39,074 bases of DNA from Oscillospiraceae bacterium (GCA_031262125.1 JAISII010000169.1:1-39074); one strand, 5' to 3'. Numbered from the stretch's first letter, positions 16,769-25,238 are shown. Numbers and translations are program-made. The notes: a model not told the origin generated them from the sequence alone.

Positions 16769-16804
16769 AAAAAATCCCCTCCGTTAAAAAACGAAGGGGA
16801 TTTT
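16769..16804 (-). terminator. Terminator of the amylase gene
   Basis: A 15-bp stem (16771-16785 with 16790-16804, one G-U pair) with a 4-base loop, followed on the minus strand by six T residues, 33 bases past the amylase stop codon. No T run follows on the plus strand, so it acts in one direction. The rest of the 16603-16837 gap is AT-rich and holds the promoter at 16667-16695. Confidence 0.95.
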
Positions 16805-16837
16805 AAGGTTAATTAAGTTATTTGTAATGCCATAAAC

Positions 16838-19800
16838 TTATACTTCGGGTATATAGGTGTAAGAATTTACAGACTGCAGTTCAGAGGCACTGTCGAAATA
16901 GAATGCAATGCCGTCATACAAATCTGCAACTGCAATGTCCTCTGTTTGATAATAATTGCCCCATGTTTCTTTAACTTCTTCGTAATTGTTGCGGAACAAA
17001 ATTGCTGTTGCACTTTCCAAAATTTCGCTCGGTATTACTGCCGACCAGATTGCACCATTACTTCCATTTTTGCCCGTTGCTGTCATTTCAATTATACCTA
17101 TTAAGCCGTCGGGGTTCCAATAGCGGATTGCTGCCGGTGCCCAATTATATTTATTTTCAAAATAAATTGTTATTGAAGAGCCGGGGTTAGGCGGGTAATA
17201 TGGGTCGCCGCCGCCGCCAACGTCGCTGAGTGTGCCGCTTTCGGGGTCAAACACTTTTTGGTCGTAAGAGGTATCTCCTGTTATTGAAATGCAGTTTGCA
17301 CCGCTTTGCAAGTTAATGTTATCCCACATATTGTAATAATCTGTGCCTACAGCACCGCCATCATCTTTAGCAACAAGTGTGGCAACTTCATAGCCTGTGC
17401 GGTAAATTGCAATATATGTCCAATCGCTGGGCAATTCATCCAAAAATGCATAGGTAGAGTTATCAGCATCGCCGGCTGCTTCAAGCTCTTTTGTCAGCGA
17501 GAAGCTTTCGCCGGTAGCTTTGTTGTAAATCCACAATTTTGCACCTTCTATAAACAGCCATTTGCCTGTTGCGGTTTTATCAGAACCGGATGTGCTGTCA
17601 TAAACATAGAAAGCATTGTCGCCGGGGTTCGGGTCGGGAGGATTGGGAGGTTCGGGTGGGTCAATTATCGGGTCGCCATGGTCAACATAAGACCATGTGC
17701 CTTTGCCGCCGGTTTCTATTGTAAGTGTGTTCATACCTGCCTGCCCTGCAAGGTCGGCAGTTTGGTTAGTTGTCTTCCAATCTGCTTTATCAACAAGCTT
17801 AAAGCAATCAACACCCGCCGGAACTGAAGTCGTATAGGCGGAAAAGTCAATTGAATAAACTCCATTGCCCTCGTCAGTACATTGAATAAACGGGTCAGTC
17901 GCAGTTGTTGGCAAGCCGCTTACACCCCAACCGTGAATATAAACAGATTCCCAGCCGCTGGGTTTTACAAAGTACAGTTTTAAGGGGATTGTAGCTTCAA
18001 CAGCATCGGGGTCATAATTGGCAATCAAATTACCTGAGGTAGAACCTGTAAGTTCATAAGCATTGTTGCTGCCAATGGTAATATTTTCCCATTTATCATA
18101 TACAATTGTCTTATCGCCCAAAGCTGCTTCTACTTCTGCACCTGTTGCCGGACCACCATCATAAGAACCTTTTACATTATAGATGGAGATATTGTTAACC
18201 GAGCTGCCTAAAGCAAAGCTGGCATAACGTGAATTATTGTCGGTGGGTGAATCGTTCTCGCCCAAATACCATGTGCCTGTGTCGTTATCACGTATCCACA
18301 GCAGTTTTGCATCGTCTAACGCCCAGCCTACTTTGTCGGCTACATAGAATGTTTTTGCGTTCGGGTCGGGCTCGGGAGGATTGGGAGGTTCGGGTGGGTC
18401 AACAATTATCGGACCGTCGCCATAGTCAACATAAGACCAAGTGCCTTTTAGCCCTTGTTGAATTGTAAGTGTGTTTTTGCCCTTCTCGCCTGCAATATTG
18501 TCGGTTTGCTTTGTTGCATTCCACTCTGCATCTGTTGTCGCAATTGTTTCAGTAAGTTTAAACATAGGCATACCCGGTGTGATTGCAGATGTATACGCCG
18601 AGAAGTCAAACGAATAAACACCATTACCTTCGTCTGTACATTCAAAGAACTGAGCATTTAAGCCGGTTCCACCCCAGCCGTAAACATAAACAGTCTGCCA
18701 ATCAGCGGGTTTTATAAAGTAGAGCTTTAATGGAATTGAATCTTCAACAGCATTGGGGTCATAATTAGCAATCAGTTCGCCTGTGGAGTTGCCTGTAAGT
18801 GCGTAAGCGTTGTTGCTGCCGATTGAGATATTTTCCCATTTGTTATAAACTATTGACGTATCATTCAGTGCAGCTTCAACTTCTGCACCTGTTGCAGGAC
18901 CACCTGCATAAGAACCCATAACATGGTATATTGAGATATTGCTTACATTTTTATCTAAAATGAATTCTGCATAGCGTGCATCGTTAGAAGGCAGTTCTTT
19001 AAAGCCCATATACCATTCGCCGGAAACATTATCATGTACCCAAAGGTCTGCTGCATTATCTAATGCCCATGCTACTTTGTCTACTACATAGAATAATTTT
19101 CTGTCGGGGTCTGGCTCCGGTTCGGTGTCAGGTACGGTGGTCGGTGTCGTGTCAGGTACGGTGGTGATTTCGCTGCCACCTGCAGGTTCGCCTACATTAC
19201 CTGTTTTCTCAAAATGTGCAAGATATTTTTGTATTAACGTAACATCGGCTACTGTAACACCTGATTCTTCATCGGCATTTGCCGCCGAAAGAGCTGTGCC
19301 TGTAATTGATTTAACTTTAGCCAAATGTTTTTGAATTTCGGTTGCATCGTCTACTGTTACTTTATTGTCGCCATTAGCATCGCCAATAATATAGCTGCCG
19401 GGGTTAATGACCGGAGCGGTAGTAGTTACAACGGGTGTAGTTGTAGTTATAACGGGTGTAGTTGTAGTTATAACGGGTGTTGTGGTGGTTATAATTGGTG
19501 TAGTTGTTGTAGATGTTTCTACACTTGTGGGTTGTTCATCGTCTTTTGCCGGCACAAGTATAACTTCCGGTGCAGGTGCCTCGGTAGGAACTTTGCCTGT
19601 GTATACTTTAAAAACCGAATTGGTAGTTAAAATATACGATTGGTTCTTTTCTACAAAAGGTCCTGTTGGTACTTTAGCAGCCGGATATTGAGGCGGCGGG
19701 TTTTTACCGCTGTTATCCATAAAAACAATGTGGCAACCTTCGGCATAACCTTTCGGCAGCTCGTAAAAATAATATCCGTAGCTAATTTCATCGTGCCTTG

Positions 19801-21709
19801 TCATTTTTTCGCCGGGCCACTCTGCATTAATAATCTGATTAACGCCTTCTTGCTCTCTATCCCACTTAGTACGCTTGCCATTGCTATGATACCATACATA
19901 GATGTTTGGAACATCATAACCCTTAGGATTACCATTCGAAAATTTAGTGTTATCCAAAACAACCCATACGCCGCTGCCATCTTTTTCTACTTTTTCGTAA
20001 TTATAGGTGTTGGTAACGGTTTTTGTGCCGTCGGTTGCAGTTAAGGTTACTTTGTATTTTGTACCTGCTTTGTCGTTTTCGCCCAAATAATAGTCGAAAT
20101 TGCCATTTGTAATAACATATTTTTGACCATTGTTAATCTGGAATGTGCCATAGGTTGCATTGTTGTAGCTGAAGTTTAATTTAAGGTAGCTTGTGCCAAA
20201 CTTTTTACTGTCGGATGAACTGGTAACAAAAGGTGTTGTTGCAGCCTGACGCAGAACAGCTACGCCGCTGGAACCAATGTTACCCTTAATTTGACCACCC
20301 GAAACAGTAAATTTGTCGCCTGTTACCATATCGGTATAATTGCCGTCTGCAAGCTTGTTTGCTTTAATATTAACCGAGCCGGAGTTAGAAGCAGCTGTGT
20401 TAACAATAACAGCACCGCTTGTTCCACGCTCTATATAAGCAAAAGTTCCCGACGAAGCAACATATTCGGATTGACCGATAAATGCATTATGAAATTTATT
20501 AACTTCGGCGACGGGTACACTTTTCCAAGAAGGGTCGCCTATTTCGCCCATAAGACCTGATTCGCCTGTTCGGGAGAAATAAAGGGCGGTTGCATGTTCT
20601 CTTGAGCCAACAAGTGCCCATGTTTTAACCATATCCGAAATGCTAAAATCTTTGGTATAATCGATGTTACGACTACCGTCCGGATTGAACTCATCACCGG
20701 CATAACAGTCGTGAGATTCTGCCCACAAAACGTATTTATTAGGTGTGTTACCTGCATTGTAAGAGCCTTGAGCAGCAGCGGAGGCACTATGATTTTTTAC
20801 TCCGTTGCGAATATTACGACCTATAACATTGTCTGTTATAGACATAAATTCGGTATAAGCATCAAACCCTCTCGAACGCCCATTGCCTGTGGTGTTTAAG
20901 ATTTCGCCGTAATAGTAAGGGGTTACACCTTTGCCTTGTGCATATGCTGTTGTGGCGTTTAAAACATTCGGCCAGAAGTCTGAAGCATATTGACCATCAT
21001 AAGGAGTTTCGATATGCTTTGCAGCATCAAAACGGAAGCCGTCAACGCCTACATCAATACACTGTTTAAGCAGGTCAGTAACACTTTGCTGAATGTATGA
21101 GTTGCCGGTGTTAACACTTTGCATGCCGCTAAGGCGACCTTGCACCTGCCACTTGATATTCTTGTCGTCTGTATTCTGTGATTCTTGGTGAAAATAGTCT
21201 GAGGTTATACCTGCGTTAAAAATCTGCGGCTCATACTGCTTAACTATATCATCAAGGGTACCTTCGCTTTTGCCGGCTGTACCCAAATGGTTTGCCACGA
21301 TATCTACAATAATTTTAATGCCGTACTTATCAGCCTCGGTACACAAAGACCTCAATTCGTCTTCGCTGCCCAAATAGTTAGTTTCAATTGAATAGCTAAC
21401 CGGCTGATAGAGCTTCCACCACTGCCCGCCAACGTCGATATTTTTGGGTGTGTATGTCTTGGGCATTTGCACCGGCGAAGTTTGCACCGTGCTGTAGCCC
21501 GACTGTGCTATAACCGGAAGCTGTGCCTTAATGTTGTTGTAAGACCAGTTCCATGCGTGCAGAATTACACCATCTTGTACATTAGTTGCCAAGTTATACT
21601 CGCCTGTTGTGCCAGCTGCTGCAACATTAATTGTAGCGGGCAAAACCGCCATTGTTGCAAGCAGAGTAACAGCCAACAGCAAACTCAGCAATCTTTTTGC
21701 TTTTTTCAT
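16838..21709 (-). CDS. Secreted multimodular GH13 alpha-amylase with internal dockerin
   Basis: 1623 aa. Signal peptide 1-32. GH13 catalytic domain to about 490, resembling B. subtilis AmyE (subfamily 28): VDIVANH (135-141), nucleophile D228 in GFRFDAAKH, acid/base E269 in YYGEI, and D334 in ESHD are all present, so it should be active on starch alpha-1,4 links. Then a beta module (about 498-575), a CBM26-like module (580-705: VPNIYVWYHSNGK, INAEWPGEKM, IVFMDNSG), a Thr-Pro linker (729-768), a type I dockerin (773-836), two ~228-residue modules (870-1098, 1119-1346), a half copy (1366-1490) and a B module (1511-1620) shared with the cohesin protein. AGGAGG lies 10 bases before ATG at 21709. 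It follows hisE by 121 bases, but a functional link is unlikely. No wall anchor of its own; attachment presumably comes through the dockerin. Confidence 0.95.
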   Translation of the reverse strand: MKKAKRLLSLLLAVTLLATMAVLPATINVAAAGTTGEYNLATNVQDGVILHAWNWSYNNIKAQLPVIAQSGYSTVQTSPVQMPKTYTPKNIDVGGQWWKLYQPVSYSIETNYLGSEDELRSLCTEADKYGIKIIVDIVANHLGTAGKSEGTLDDIVKQYEPQIFNAGITSDYFHQESQNTDDKNIKWQVQGRLSGMQSVNTGNSYIQQSVTDLLKQCIDVGVDGFRFDAAKHIETPYDGQYASDFWPNVLNATTAYAQGKGVTPYYYGEILNTTGNGRSRGFDAYTEFMSITDNVIGRNIRNGVKNHSASAAAQGSYNAGNTPNKYVLWAESHDCYAGDEFNPDGSRNIDYTKDFSISDMVKTWALVGSREHATALYFSRTGESGLMGEIGDPSWKSVPVAEVNKFHNAFIGQSEYVASSGTFAYIERGTSGAVIVNTAASNSGSVNIKANKLADGNYTDMVTGDKFTVSGGQIKGNIGSSGVAVLRQAATTPFVTSSSDSKKFGTSYLKLNFSYNNATYGTFQINNGQKYVITNGNFDYYLGENDKAGTKYKVTLTATDGTKTVTNTYNYEKVEKDGSGVWVVLDNTKFSNGNPKGYDVPNIYVWYHSNGKRTKWDREQEGVNQIINAEWPGEKMTRHDEISYGYYFYELPKGYAEGCHIVFMDNSGKNPPPQYPAAKVPTGPFVEKNQSYILTTNSVFKVYTGKVPTEAPAPEVILVPAKDDEQPTSVETSTTTTPIITTTTPVITTTTPVITTTTPVVTTTAPVINPGSYIIGDANGDNKVTVDDATEIQKHLAKVKSITGTALSAANADEESGVTVADVTLIQKYLAHFEKTGNVGEPAGGSEITTVPDTTPTTVPDTEPEPDPDRKLFYVVDKVAWALDNAADLWVHDNVSGEWYMGFKELPSNDARYAEFILDKNVSNISIYHVMGSYAGGPATGAEVEAALNDTSIVYNKWENISIGSNNAYALTGNSTGELIANYDPNAVEDSIPLKLYFIKPADWQTVYVYGWGGTGLNAQFFECTDEGNGVYSFDFSAYTSAITPGMPMFKLTETIATTDAEWNATKQTDNIAGEKGKNTLTIQQGLKGTWSYVDYGDGPIIVDPPEPPNPPEPDPNAKTFYVADKVGWALDDAKLLWIRDNDTGTWYLGENDSPTDNNSRYASFALGSSVNNISIYNVKGSYDGGPATGAEVEAALGDKTIVYDKWENITIGSNNAYELTGSTSGNLIANYDPDAVEATIPLKLYFVKPSGWESVYIHGWGVSGLPTTATDPFIQCTDEGNGVYSIDFSAYTTSVPAGVDCFKLVDKADWKTTNQTADLAGQAGMNTLTIETGGKGTWSYVDHGDPIIDPPEPPNPPDPNPGDNAFYVYDSTSGSDKTATGKWLFIEGAKLWIYNKATGESFSLTKELEAAGDADNSTYAFLDELPSDWTYIAIYRTGYEVATLVAKDDGGAVGTDYYNMWDNINLQSGANCISITGDTSYDQKVFDPESGTLSDVGGGGDPYYPPNPGSSITIYFENKYNWAPAAIRYWNPDGLIGIIEMTATGKNGSNGAIWSAVIPSEILESATAILFRNNYEEVKETWGNYYQTEDIAVADLYDGIAFYFDSASELQSVNSYTYIPEV
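16850..17179 (-). other. C-terminal B module of the amylase, shared with the cohesin protein
   Basis: Residues 1511-1620 (ITIYFENKYNWAPAAIRYW, EMTATGKNG, WSAVIP, ILFRNNYE, YYQTEDIAVADLYDGIAFYFD, SVNSYTYIP). The same module occurs at 15232-15558 and 14032-14355 in the cohesin protein. Conserved aromatic residues and the NYNWAPAAIxYW start suggest a carbohydrate-binding module related to CBM25/26, but no family is assigned. Confidence 0.75.
17240..19102 (-). repeat. Tandem large module duplication in the amylase (two and a half copies)
   Basis: Two ~228-residue units (18416-19102 and 17672-18355) share FYVxDKVxWALD, SIYxVxGSYxGGPATGAEVEAAL, IVYxKWENIxIGSNNAYxLTG, IPLKLYF, VYSxDFSAYT and KGTWSYVD; a third unit (17240-17614) keeps only the first half. 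PPEPPNPPEPD-type linkers join them. Probably polysaccharide-binding; family unrecognised. Confidence 0.85.
19202..19393 (-). other. Type I dockerin coding segment in the amylase
   Basis: Residues 773-836. Two calcium-binding loop/helix repeats: GDANGDNKVTVDDATEIQKHL (ligands D777, N779, D781, D788) and NADEESGVTVADVTLIQKYL (N811, D813, E815, D822). Positions 10-11 of the loops, which set cohesin specificity, read VD and VA. The dockerin is internal, with about 790 residues after it, rather than terminal as is usual. Confidence 0.93.
19406..19525 (-). repeat. Thr-Pro linker with tandem DNA repeats
   Basis: Encodes residues 729-768, four copies of a TTTTPVI-like unit just before the dockerin. 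The nucleotide repeats are near identical, so unit number may vary between strains. Confidence 0.85.
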
Positions 21710-21799
21710 ACTGTTATGTCCTCCTAAAAATAGATAAAAAAATTATTTATGACAACGACCTAAGCCGTAAATCCCTAAAAAAACATAATAAACACTTTA

Positions 21800-21816
21800 C
21801 ATAATATATCATTATG
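21800..21816. promoter_or_regulatory. Palindrome upstream of the amylase gene
   Basis: Inverted repeat CATAAT-N5-ATTATG in the 121-base gap between hisE and the amylase start, about 90 bases before the ATG. It has no T run, so it is not a good terminator; an operator or weak hairpin is possible. A clear sigma-A promoter could not be fixed in this gap. Confidence 0.3.
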
Positions 21817-21830
21817 TTAGCAGAAGTATA

Positions 21831-22160
21831 TCACGTATTTTTATCTACTTTGTGAATAATTTTTAAATTTTTTTGTTTTTCTGCTCTAATTTGCAATTCT
21901 TTTGTAACATTTTCCAGTAAAATGTCTTGTTGTGCCATCATTACAAACAAATGGAAAATCAAATCAGAAATTTCTCCCACTGTGTCTTCTTTATTGCCGT
22001 TTTTTGCTGCAATAATGGTTTCGGCGGATTCCTCCCCCACTTTTTTAAGGATTTTATCTAACCCTTTCTCAAAAAGGTAGCAGGTGTAAGAACCCTCTAT
22101 ATAATTATCTTTTCGGCTCTTTATTACATCATATAATTCATTAAAAACATCTGTAGACAT
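21831..22160 (-). CDS. hisE: Phosphoribosyl-ATP pyrophosphatase HisE
   Basis: Second step of histidine synthesis: hydrolyses phosphoribosyl-ATP to phosphoribosyl-AMP and pyrophosphate in the cytoplasm. An all-helical MazG-like fold of 109 aa; the Mg-binding motif GEESAETIIAAKN and the partner helix GEISDLIFHLFVMM are intact. The start is ATG at 22160, because GGAGGG lies just upstream; the frame is open to a TTG at 22175 that would overlap this site. Last gene of the his run, 84 AT-rich bases after hisI, so the usual hisIE fusion is split here. No hairpin terminator is evident before the amylase gene. Confidence 0.93.
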   Translation of the reverse strand: MSTDVFNELYDVIKSRKDNYIEGSYTCYLFEKGLDKILKKVGEESAETIIAAKNGNKEDTVGEISDLIFHLFVMMAQQDILLENVTKELQIRAEKQKNLKIIHKVDKNT

Positions 22161-22244
22161 ATTGACCCTCCGCAAATTTATATATTATTTTATTGAAAAA
22201 GTAAGTATGTAATTAAAAATAATAAAATTTTTAAAATAAAAAAA

Positions 22245-22583
22245 TTACACTATCTTCTTAAAGAAACAACTATGTTCACCTGTATGGCAAGCTGCACCTG
22301 TTTGTTCAACAATCACCAAAAAAGTGTCGTCATCACAATCGCTGTACATTTGCAAAACCTTTTGCAAGTGCCCCGAGGTTGCACCTTTGTTCCAAAGCTC
22401 TTGCCTGCTGCGGCTGTAAAACCACGTGTAGCCCGTTTGCAGCGTTTTTTGCAGCGATTCACGGTTCATATAAGCAAGCATCAACACCTGCCCGGTAGAT
22501 TTCTCTTGCACAATTGCCGGCACAAGCTCTGCTTTTGCAAAGTATTTTTCTATATTTTCGGTTTGTGTAATTTCGGTTTTCAT
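22245..22583 (-). CDS. hisI: Phosphoribosyl-AMP cyclohydrolase HisI
   Basis: Third step of histidine synthesis: opens the adenine ring of phosphoribosyl-AMP. A 112-aa single-domain enzyme: LMLAYMNRESLQKTL, GYTWFYSRSRQELWNKG, TSGHLQKV, and the metal site YSDCDDDTFLVIVEQTGAACHTGEHSCFF with the three zinc cysteines and the Mg aspartates. Start ATG at 22583, three bases after the hisA stop, with GGGGGT formed by the end of hisA as its ribosome site, so coupled to hisA. In most bacteria hisF stands between hisA and hisI; it is absent here. Confidence 0.95.
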   Translation of the reverse strand: MKTEITQTENIEKYFAKAELVPAIVQEKSTGQVLMLAYMNRESLQKTLQTGYTWFYSRSRQELWNKGATSGHLQKVLQMYSDCDDDTFLVIVEQTGAACHTGEHSCFFKKIV

Positions 22584-22586
22584 AAC

Positions 22587-23303
22587 TCAACCCCCATAAA
22601 GTGCAATTGCTGCAGCTAAGTCAATATCTTTTGTATATACCGCTTTGCCGCATATTATGCCGTAAAGCGGCAACTGTGCCAATGCATTTAAATCCTCCAT
22701 AGAGCCAACGCCGCCGCTTGCCGTAACATTGCAGCCAACCGCCGCAGTAAGCTGTTTTAAATGCTCAAGGTTTGGACCTTGCAGTGTACCGTCAGTGCTG
22801 ATGTCTGTATAAATAATCTCGGTCGCACCCATATCCTCAACCCGTTTTGCAAGCTCTAAAAATGTTACGTTGCTTTTGTCCAGCCAACCCTCGGTTTTAA
22901 CAAAGCCGTCTTTGGCATCTATGCCCACAACAATTTGCTTGCCGTAGTTTTTAACGGCAGTTTTAAGCAACTCGGGGTTTTTAATGGCAGCCGAACCCAA
23001 AATAACACGGCTTATGCCGCTGTTTATGTAGAACTCAATCGTTTGCATATCCCGCACGCCGCCACCAATTTCGGTTTGCAAGCCTGTGGATTTTACAATT
23101 TGCAAAACAGTGTCGGCATTGTCGGGGCGTCCGCTTTTTGCACCGTCCAAATCTACAATATGCAGCAGCTTTGTTCCGGCGTTTTCAAACTCTAATGCTG
23201 TGGTTATCGGGTCAGATGCCACCTTATGTGCAGTAGAGTACTCACCCTTAACCAGCCGAACGCAGTTGCCGTTAATAATATCAATCGCAGGTATAATTTT
23301 CAA
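22587..23303 (-). CDS. hisA: ProFAR isomerase HisA
   Basis: Fourth step of histidine synthesis: isomerises ProFAR to PRFAR. A 238-aa TIM barrel with the two-fold HisA/HisF pattern: PAIDIINGNCVRLVKGE (catalytic Asp8), LHIVDLDGAKSG, GGGVRDMQTIEFYINSGISRVILGSAA, VVGIDAKDG, TDISTDGTLQGPN (second catalytic Asp) and TASGGVGSMEDL. EYSTAHKVASDP and the lone DLDGAKSG style mark it as HisA rather than HisF. The start is TTG at 23303, with AGGAG 8 bases upstream. It follows hisB after a 282-base gap filled by a palindromic element rather than directly. Confidence 0.95.
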   Translation of the reverse strand: MKIIPAIDIINGNCVRLVKGEYSTAHKVASDPITTALEFENAGTKLLHIVDLDGAKSGRPDNADTVLQIVKSTGLQTEIGGGVRDMQTIEFYINSGISRVILGSAAIKNPELLKTAVKNYGKQIVVGIDAKDGFVKTEGWLDKSNVTFLELAKRVEDMGATEIIYTDISTDGTLQGPNLEHLKQLTAAVGCNVTASGGVGSMEDLNALAQLPLYGIICGKAVYTKDIDLAAAIALYGG

Positions 23304-23415
23304 TTTGTTCTCTCCTGTATATAAAACTTTTTAGCTTTGCAAAAAGTTGCAAAGTGGGGGTTTCGCTTTCTCCCCCTAACCTTCAAGAGGCACTTTGTTT
23401 TGCTCTCGCTTTCTC

Positions 23416-23523
23416 CCCCTGTCGGCTTCGCCGACATCCCCTCCCGGAGGGGGACTTTTTTGGCTCTGGATCCCAAAGCCTCCCTCTTAAGGGAGGTGGC
23501 AGAGCGTAGCTCTGACGGAAGGA
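23416..23523. repeat. Composite palindromic intergenic element between hisB and hisA
   Basis: Contains, in order, the hairpins GTCGGC-TTC-GCCGAC (23421-23435), TCCCCTCC/GGAGGGGGA (23437-23454), CCTCCC-N6-GGGAGG (23479-23496) and AGAGC-GTA-GCTCT (23501-23513). It reads as two two-hairpin modules facing each other; GCTTTCTCC and GGAGAAA near the borders extend the inverted symmetry. The rest of the 23304-23585 gap has no gene. The same plan occurs at 29523-29722. Confidence 0.8.
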
Positions 23524-23585
23524 GAAAAAAGCAATTTGCAAAGGTGGGGGTATTTCTGCATTCTGCATTATTATTTCTTATTTAT

Positions 23586-24161
23586 TTAAAGTGTCCCTTT
23601 AGTAGAAAGCAAAGCTTCCCTCGGCACAACCGCCAGCCGCATTGCATGGGCAGCCGCTTTAAACAGGGCTTCGGTAATATGGTGCGAGTTAAGCCCGTAC
23701 TCGGCTCGCATATGCAAGGTTAACCCTGCGTTATTTGCAAATGCCGTAAAAAACTCATATGTCATACAGGTGTCATAATCGCCGCATTTAGCTTCGGGGA
23801 ACACCGCATCATACACCAAATACGCACGGTTTGATACATCAACAGCCGCAAACGCCAAAGCTTCGTCCATCGGCACAAAAAAGCTGCCAAAGCGTGCAAT
23901 TTGCGGGTTTGTGCCCAACGCTTGCCTAAAAGCAGTGCCAAGTGCTATGCCTGCATCCTCAACCGTGTGATGCGTGTCCACCTGCAAATCGCCTGTTATA
24001 TCAACCTTTAAGCCAAAATTGCCGTGTGCTGCAAAAGCGGTAAGCATATGGTCAAAAAAACCTATGCCTGTGTTTATGGCTATTTCTCCCCCGTCTAAGT
24101 TTAGGTTGAGGGTAATCTGCGTTTCTTTAGTATTGCGGGCTATGCTTGCTGTTCTTGTCAT
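23586..24161 (-). CDS. hisB: Imidazoleglycerol-phosphate dehydratase HisB
   Basis: Dehydrates imidazole glycerol phosphate to imidazole acetol phosphate. A 191-aa monofunctional HisB without a phosphatase domain. Mn-binding motifs are present: FFDHMLTAFAAHG, DTHHTVEDAGIALG and LNSHHITEALFKAAAHAMR, the two half-repeats of the family. The start is ATG at 24161, with AAGG 8 bases upstream; a GTG three codons earlier overlaps that site. It follows hisC by 30 bases. The next gene, hisA, is separated by the palindromic element where hisH often sits in Firmicutes operons. Confidence 0.95.
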   Translation of the reverse strand: MTRTASIARNTKETQITLNLNLDGGEIAINTGIGFFDHMLTAFAAHGNFGLKVDITGDLQVDTHHTVEDAGIALGTAFRQALGTNPQIARFGSFFVPMDEALAFAAVDVSNRAYLVYDAVFPEAKCGDYDTCMTYEFFTAFANNAGLTLHMRAEYGLNSHHITEALFKAAAHAMRLAVVPREALLSTKGTL

Positions 24162-24191
24162 AGTCTTCACCTTTTTTTAAAATGTTTTTCT

Positions 24192-25238
24192 TTAACTGTT
24201 ATAATATTCTTCCATTGCGGCTATCAGCTGTGCATTTTCTTGCTCGGTGCCGCAGCAAATCCTCAAATGGTCTGCAAATTTGCGTACAACGATAGATTTC
24301 TCCAGCAAAAAGCTTGCGATTTGCTCACCTTCATCGGTTTTTATAAAAATAAAGTTTGCCGCCGTGGGGTAAACCCTCATATTCGGGCGGGTTGCTGCAA
24401 ACTCACAAAATTTATCTTGCAAAAGCTTTATGCCGGCCTTAACTTTGCTAAGGTTTTGCATAACCTCGGCTTTTTGCCCAAAAACAATTGTGCCAAACGC
24501 TTGCGACAGGCTGTTGACGTTATAGGGCGATTTTACCGACCGCAGGGCGTTTGTTATGGTTTTGTTTGCAACCGCAAACCCAAGCCGCATTGCCGCCGCA
24601 CCAAAAAGCTTTGATGCCGTTTTTAAAATTATTAAATTATCGTAATTTTCTACCTGCGGCAAAAGCGATTCGTCCCAAAAGTCCATATACGCTTCGTCGG
24701 CTATTACCAGCACTTCAACCGAGGTTATCAGCTTGCGGACATCATCCGCTTTTAAGCCAATGCCGGTTGGGTTGCACGGGTTAGAGAACACAATTGCCGA
24801 AACATTCTCGCTTTTTGCAAAGGCAATAAGCTCGTCTATGTTAATTTGCAAATCGTTTTTTTGGTACACAACCGCTTGCAGCCCTGTTACGTTAGCGTTA
24901 AAGGCATACATTGAAAAGTCGGGATTGCAAACCAAAATTTTGTCGCCGCTGTTTAAAAGTGCCGCTTCTATCAAAAATATCAGCTCGTCCGAGCCGTTGC
25001 CGGCAGTTACCAAATTTGGTGAAATGCCGTAAAAATCGGCAAAAGCTTCAATAAGCTCTGTCGCCAACGGGTCGGGATAGCGGTTAAACTCAATTTGCAT
25101 AAGCTTGTCTGCAATTTTTTGCCGTGTGGCATCACTAAGGTTAACCGGCAGTTCGTTTACATCAAGCCTAATTTTATAATCACCGAAAATCGGCTCATAT
25201 GGCACAAGGTCTTTAACCTTTTGGGGTAATTGGTACAT
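24192..25238 (-). CDS. hisC: Histidinol-phosphate aminotransferase HisC
   Basis: PLP enzyme converting imidazole acetol phosphate and glutamate to histidinol phosphate. 348 aa, fold type I: substrate and cofactor segments LDVNELPVNL, AGNGSDELIFLI, NPDFSMYAFN, NPCNPTGIGL, ADEAYMDF, and the Schiff-base lysine in LKTASKLFGAAAMRLGFA (K210). It keeps the HisC-type short N-terminus. Start ATG at 25238 with GGAG 7 bases upstream. Position between hisD and hisB confirms the assignment over a general aromatic aminotransferase, although side activity on aromatic keto acids is common in the family. Confidence 0.95.
   Translation of the reverse strand: MYQLPQKVKDLVPYEPIFGDYKIRLDVNELPVNLSDATRQKIADKLMQIEFNRYPDPLATELIEAFADFYGISPNLVTAGNGSDELIFLIEAALLNSGDKILVCNPDFSMYAFNANVTGLQAVVYQKNDLQINIDELIAFAKSENVSAIVFSNPCNPTGIGLKADDVRKLITSVEVLVIADEAYMDFWDESLLPQVENYDNLIILKTASKLFGAAAMRLGFAVANKTITNALRSVKSPYNVNSLSQAFGTIVFGQKAEVMQNLSKVKAGIKLLQDKFCEFAATRPNMRVYPTAANFIFIKTDEGEQIASFLLEKSIVVRKFADHLRICCGTEQENAQLIAAMEEYYNS

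Noticed and set aside
18229..18661. Short frames inside the amylase module repeats
   Set aside because: No homology features, and they overlap an uninterrupted coding sequence with a strong module pattern.
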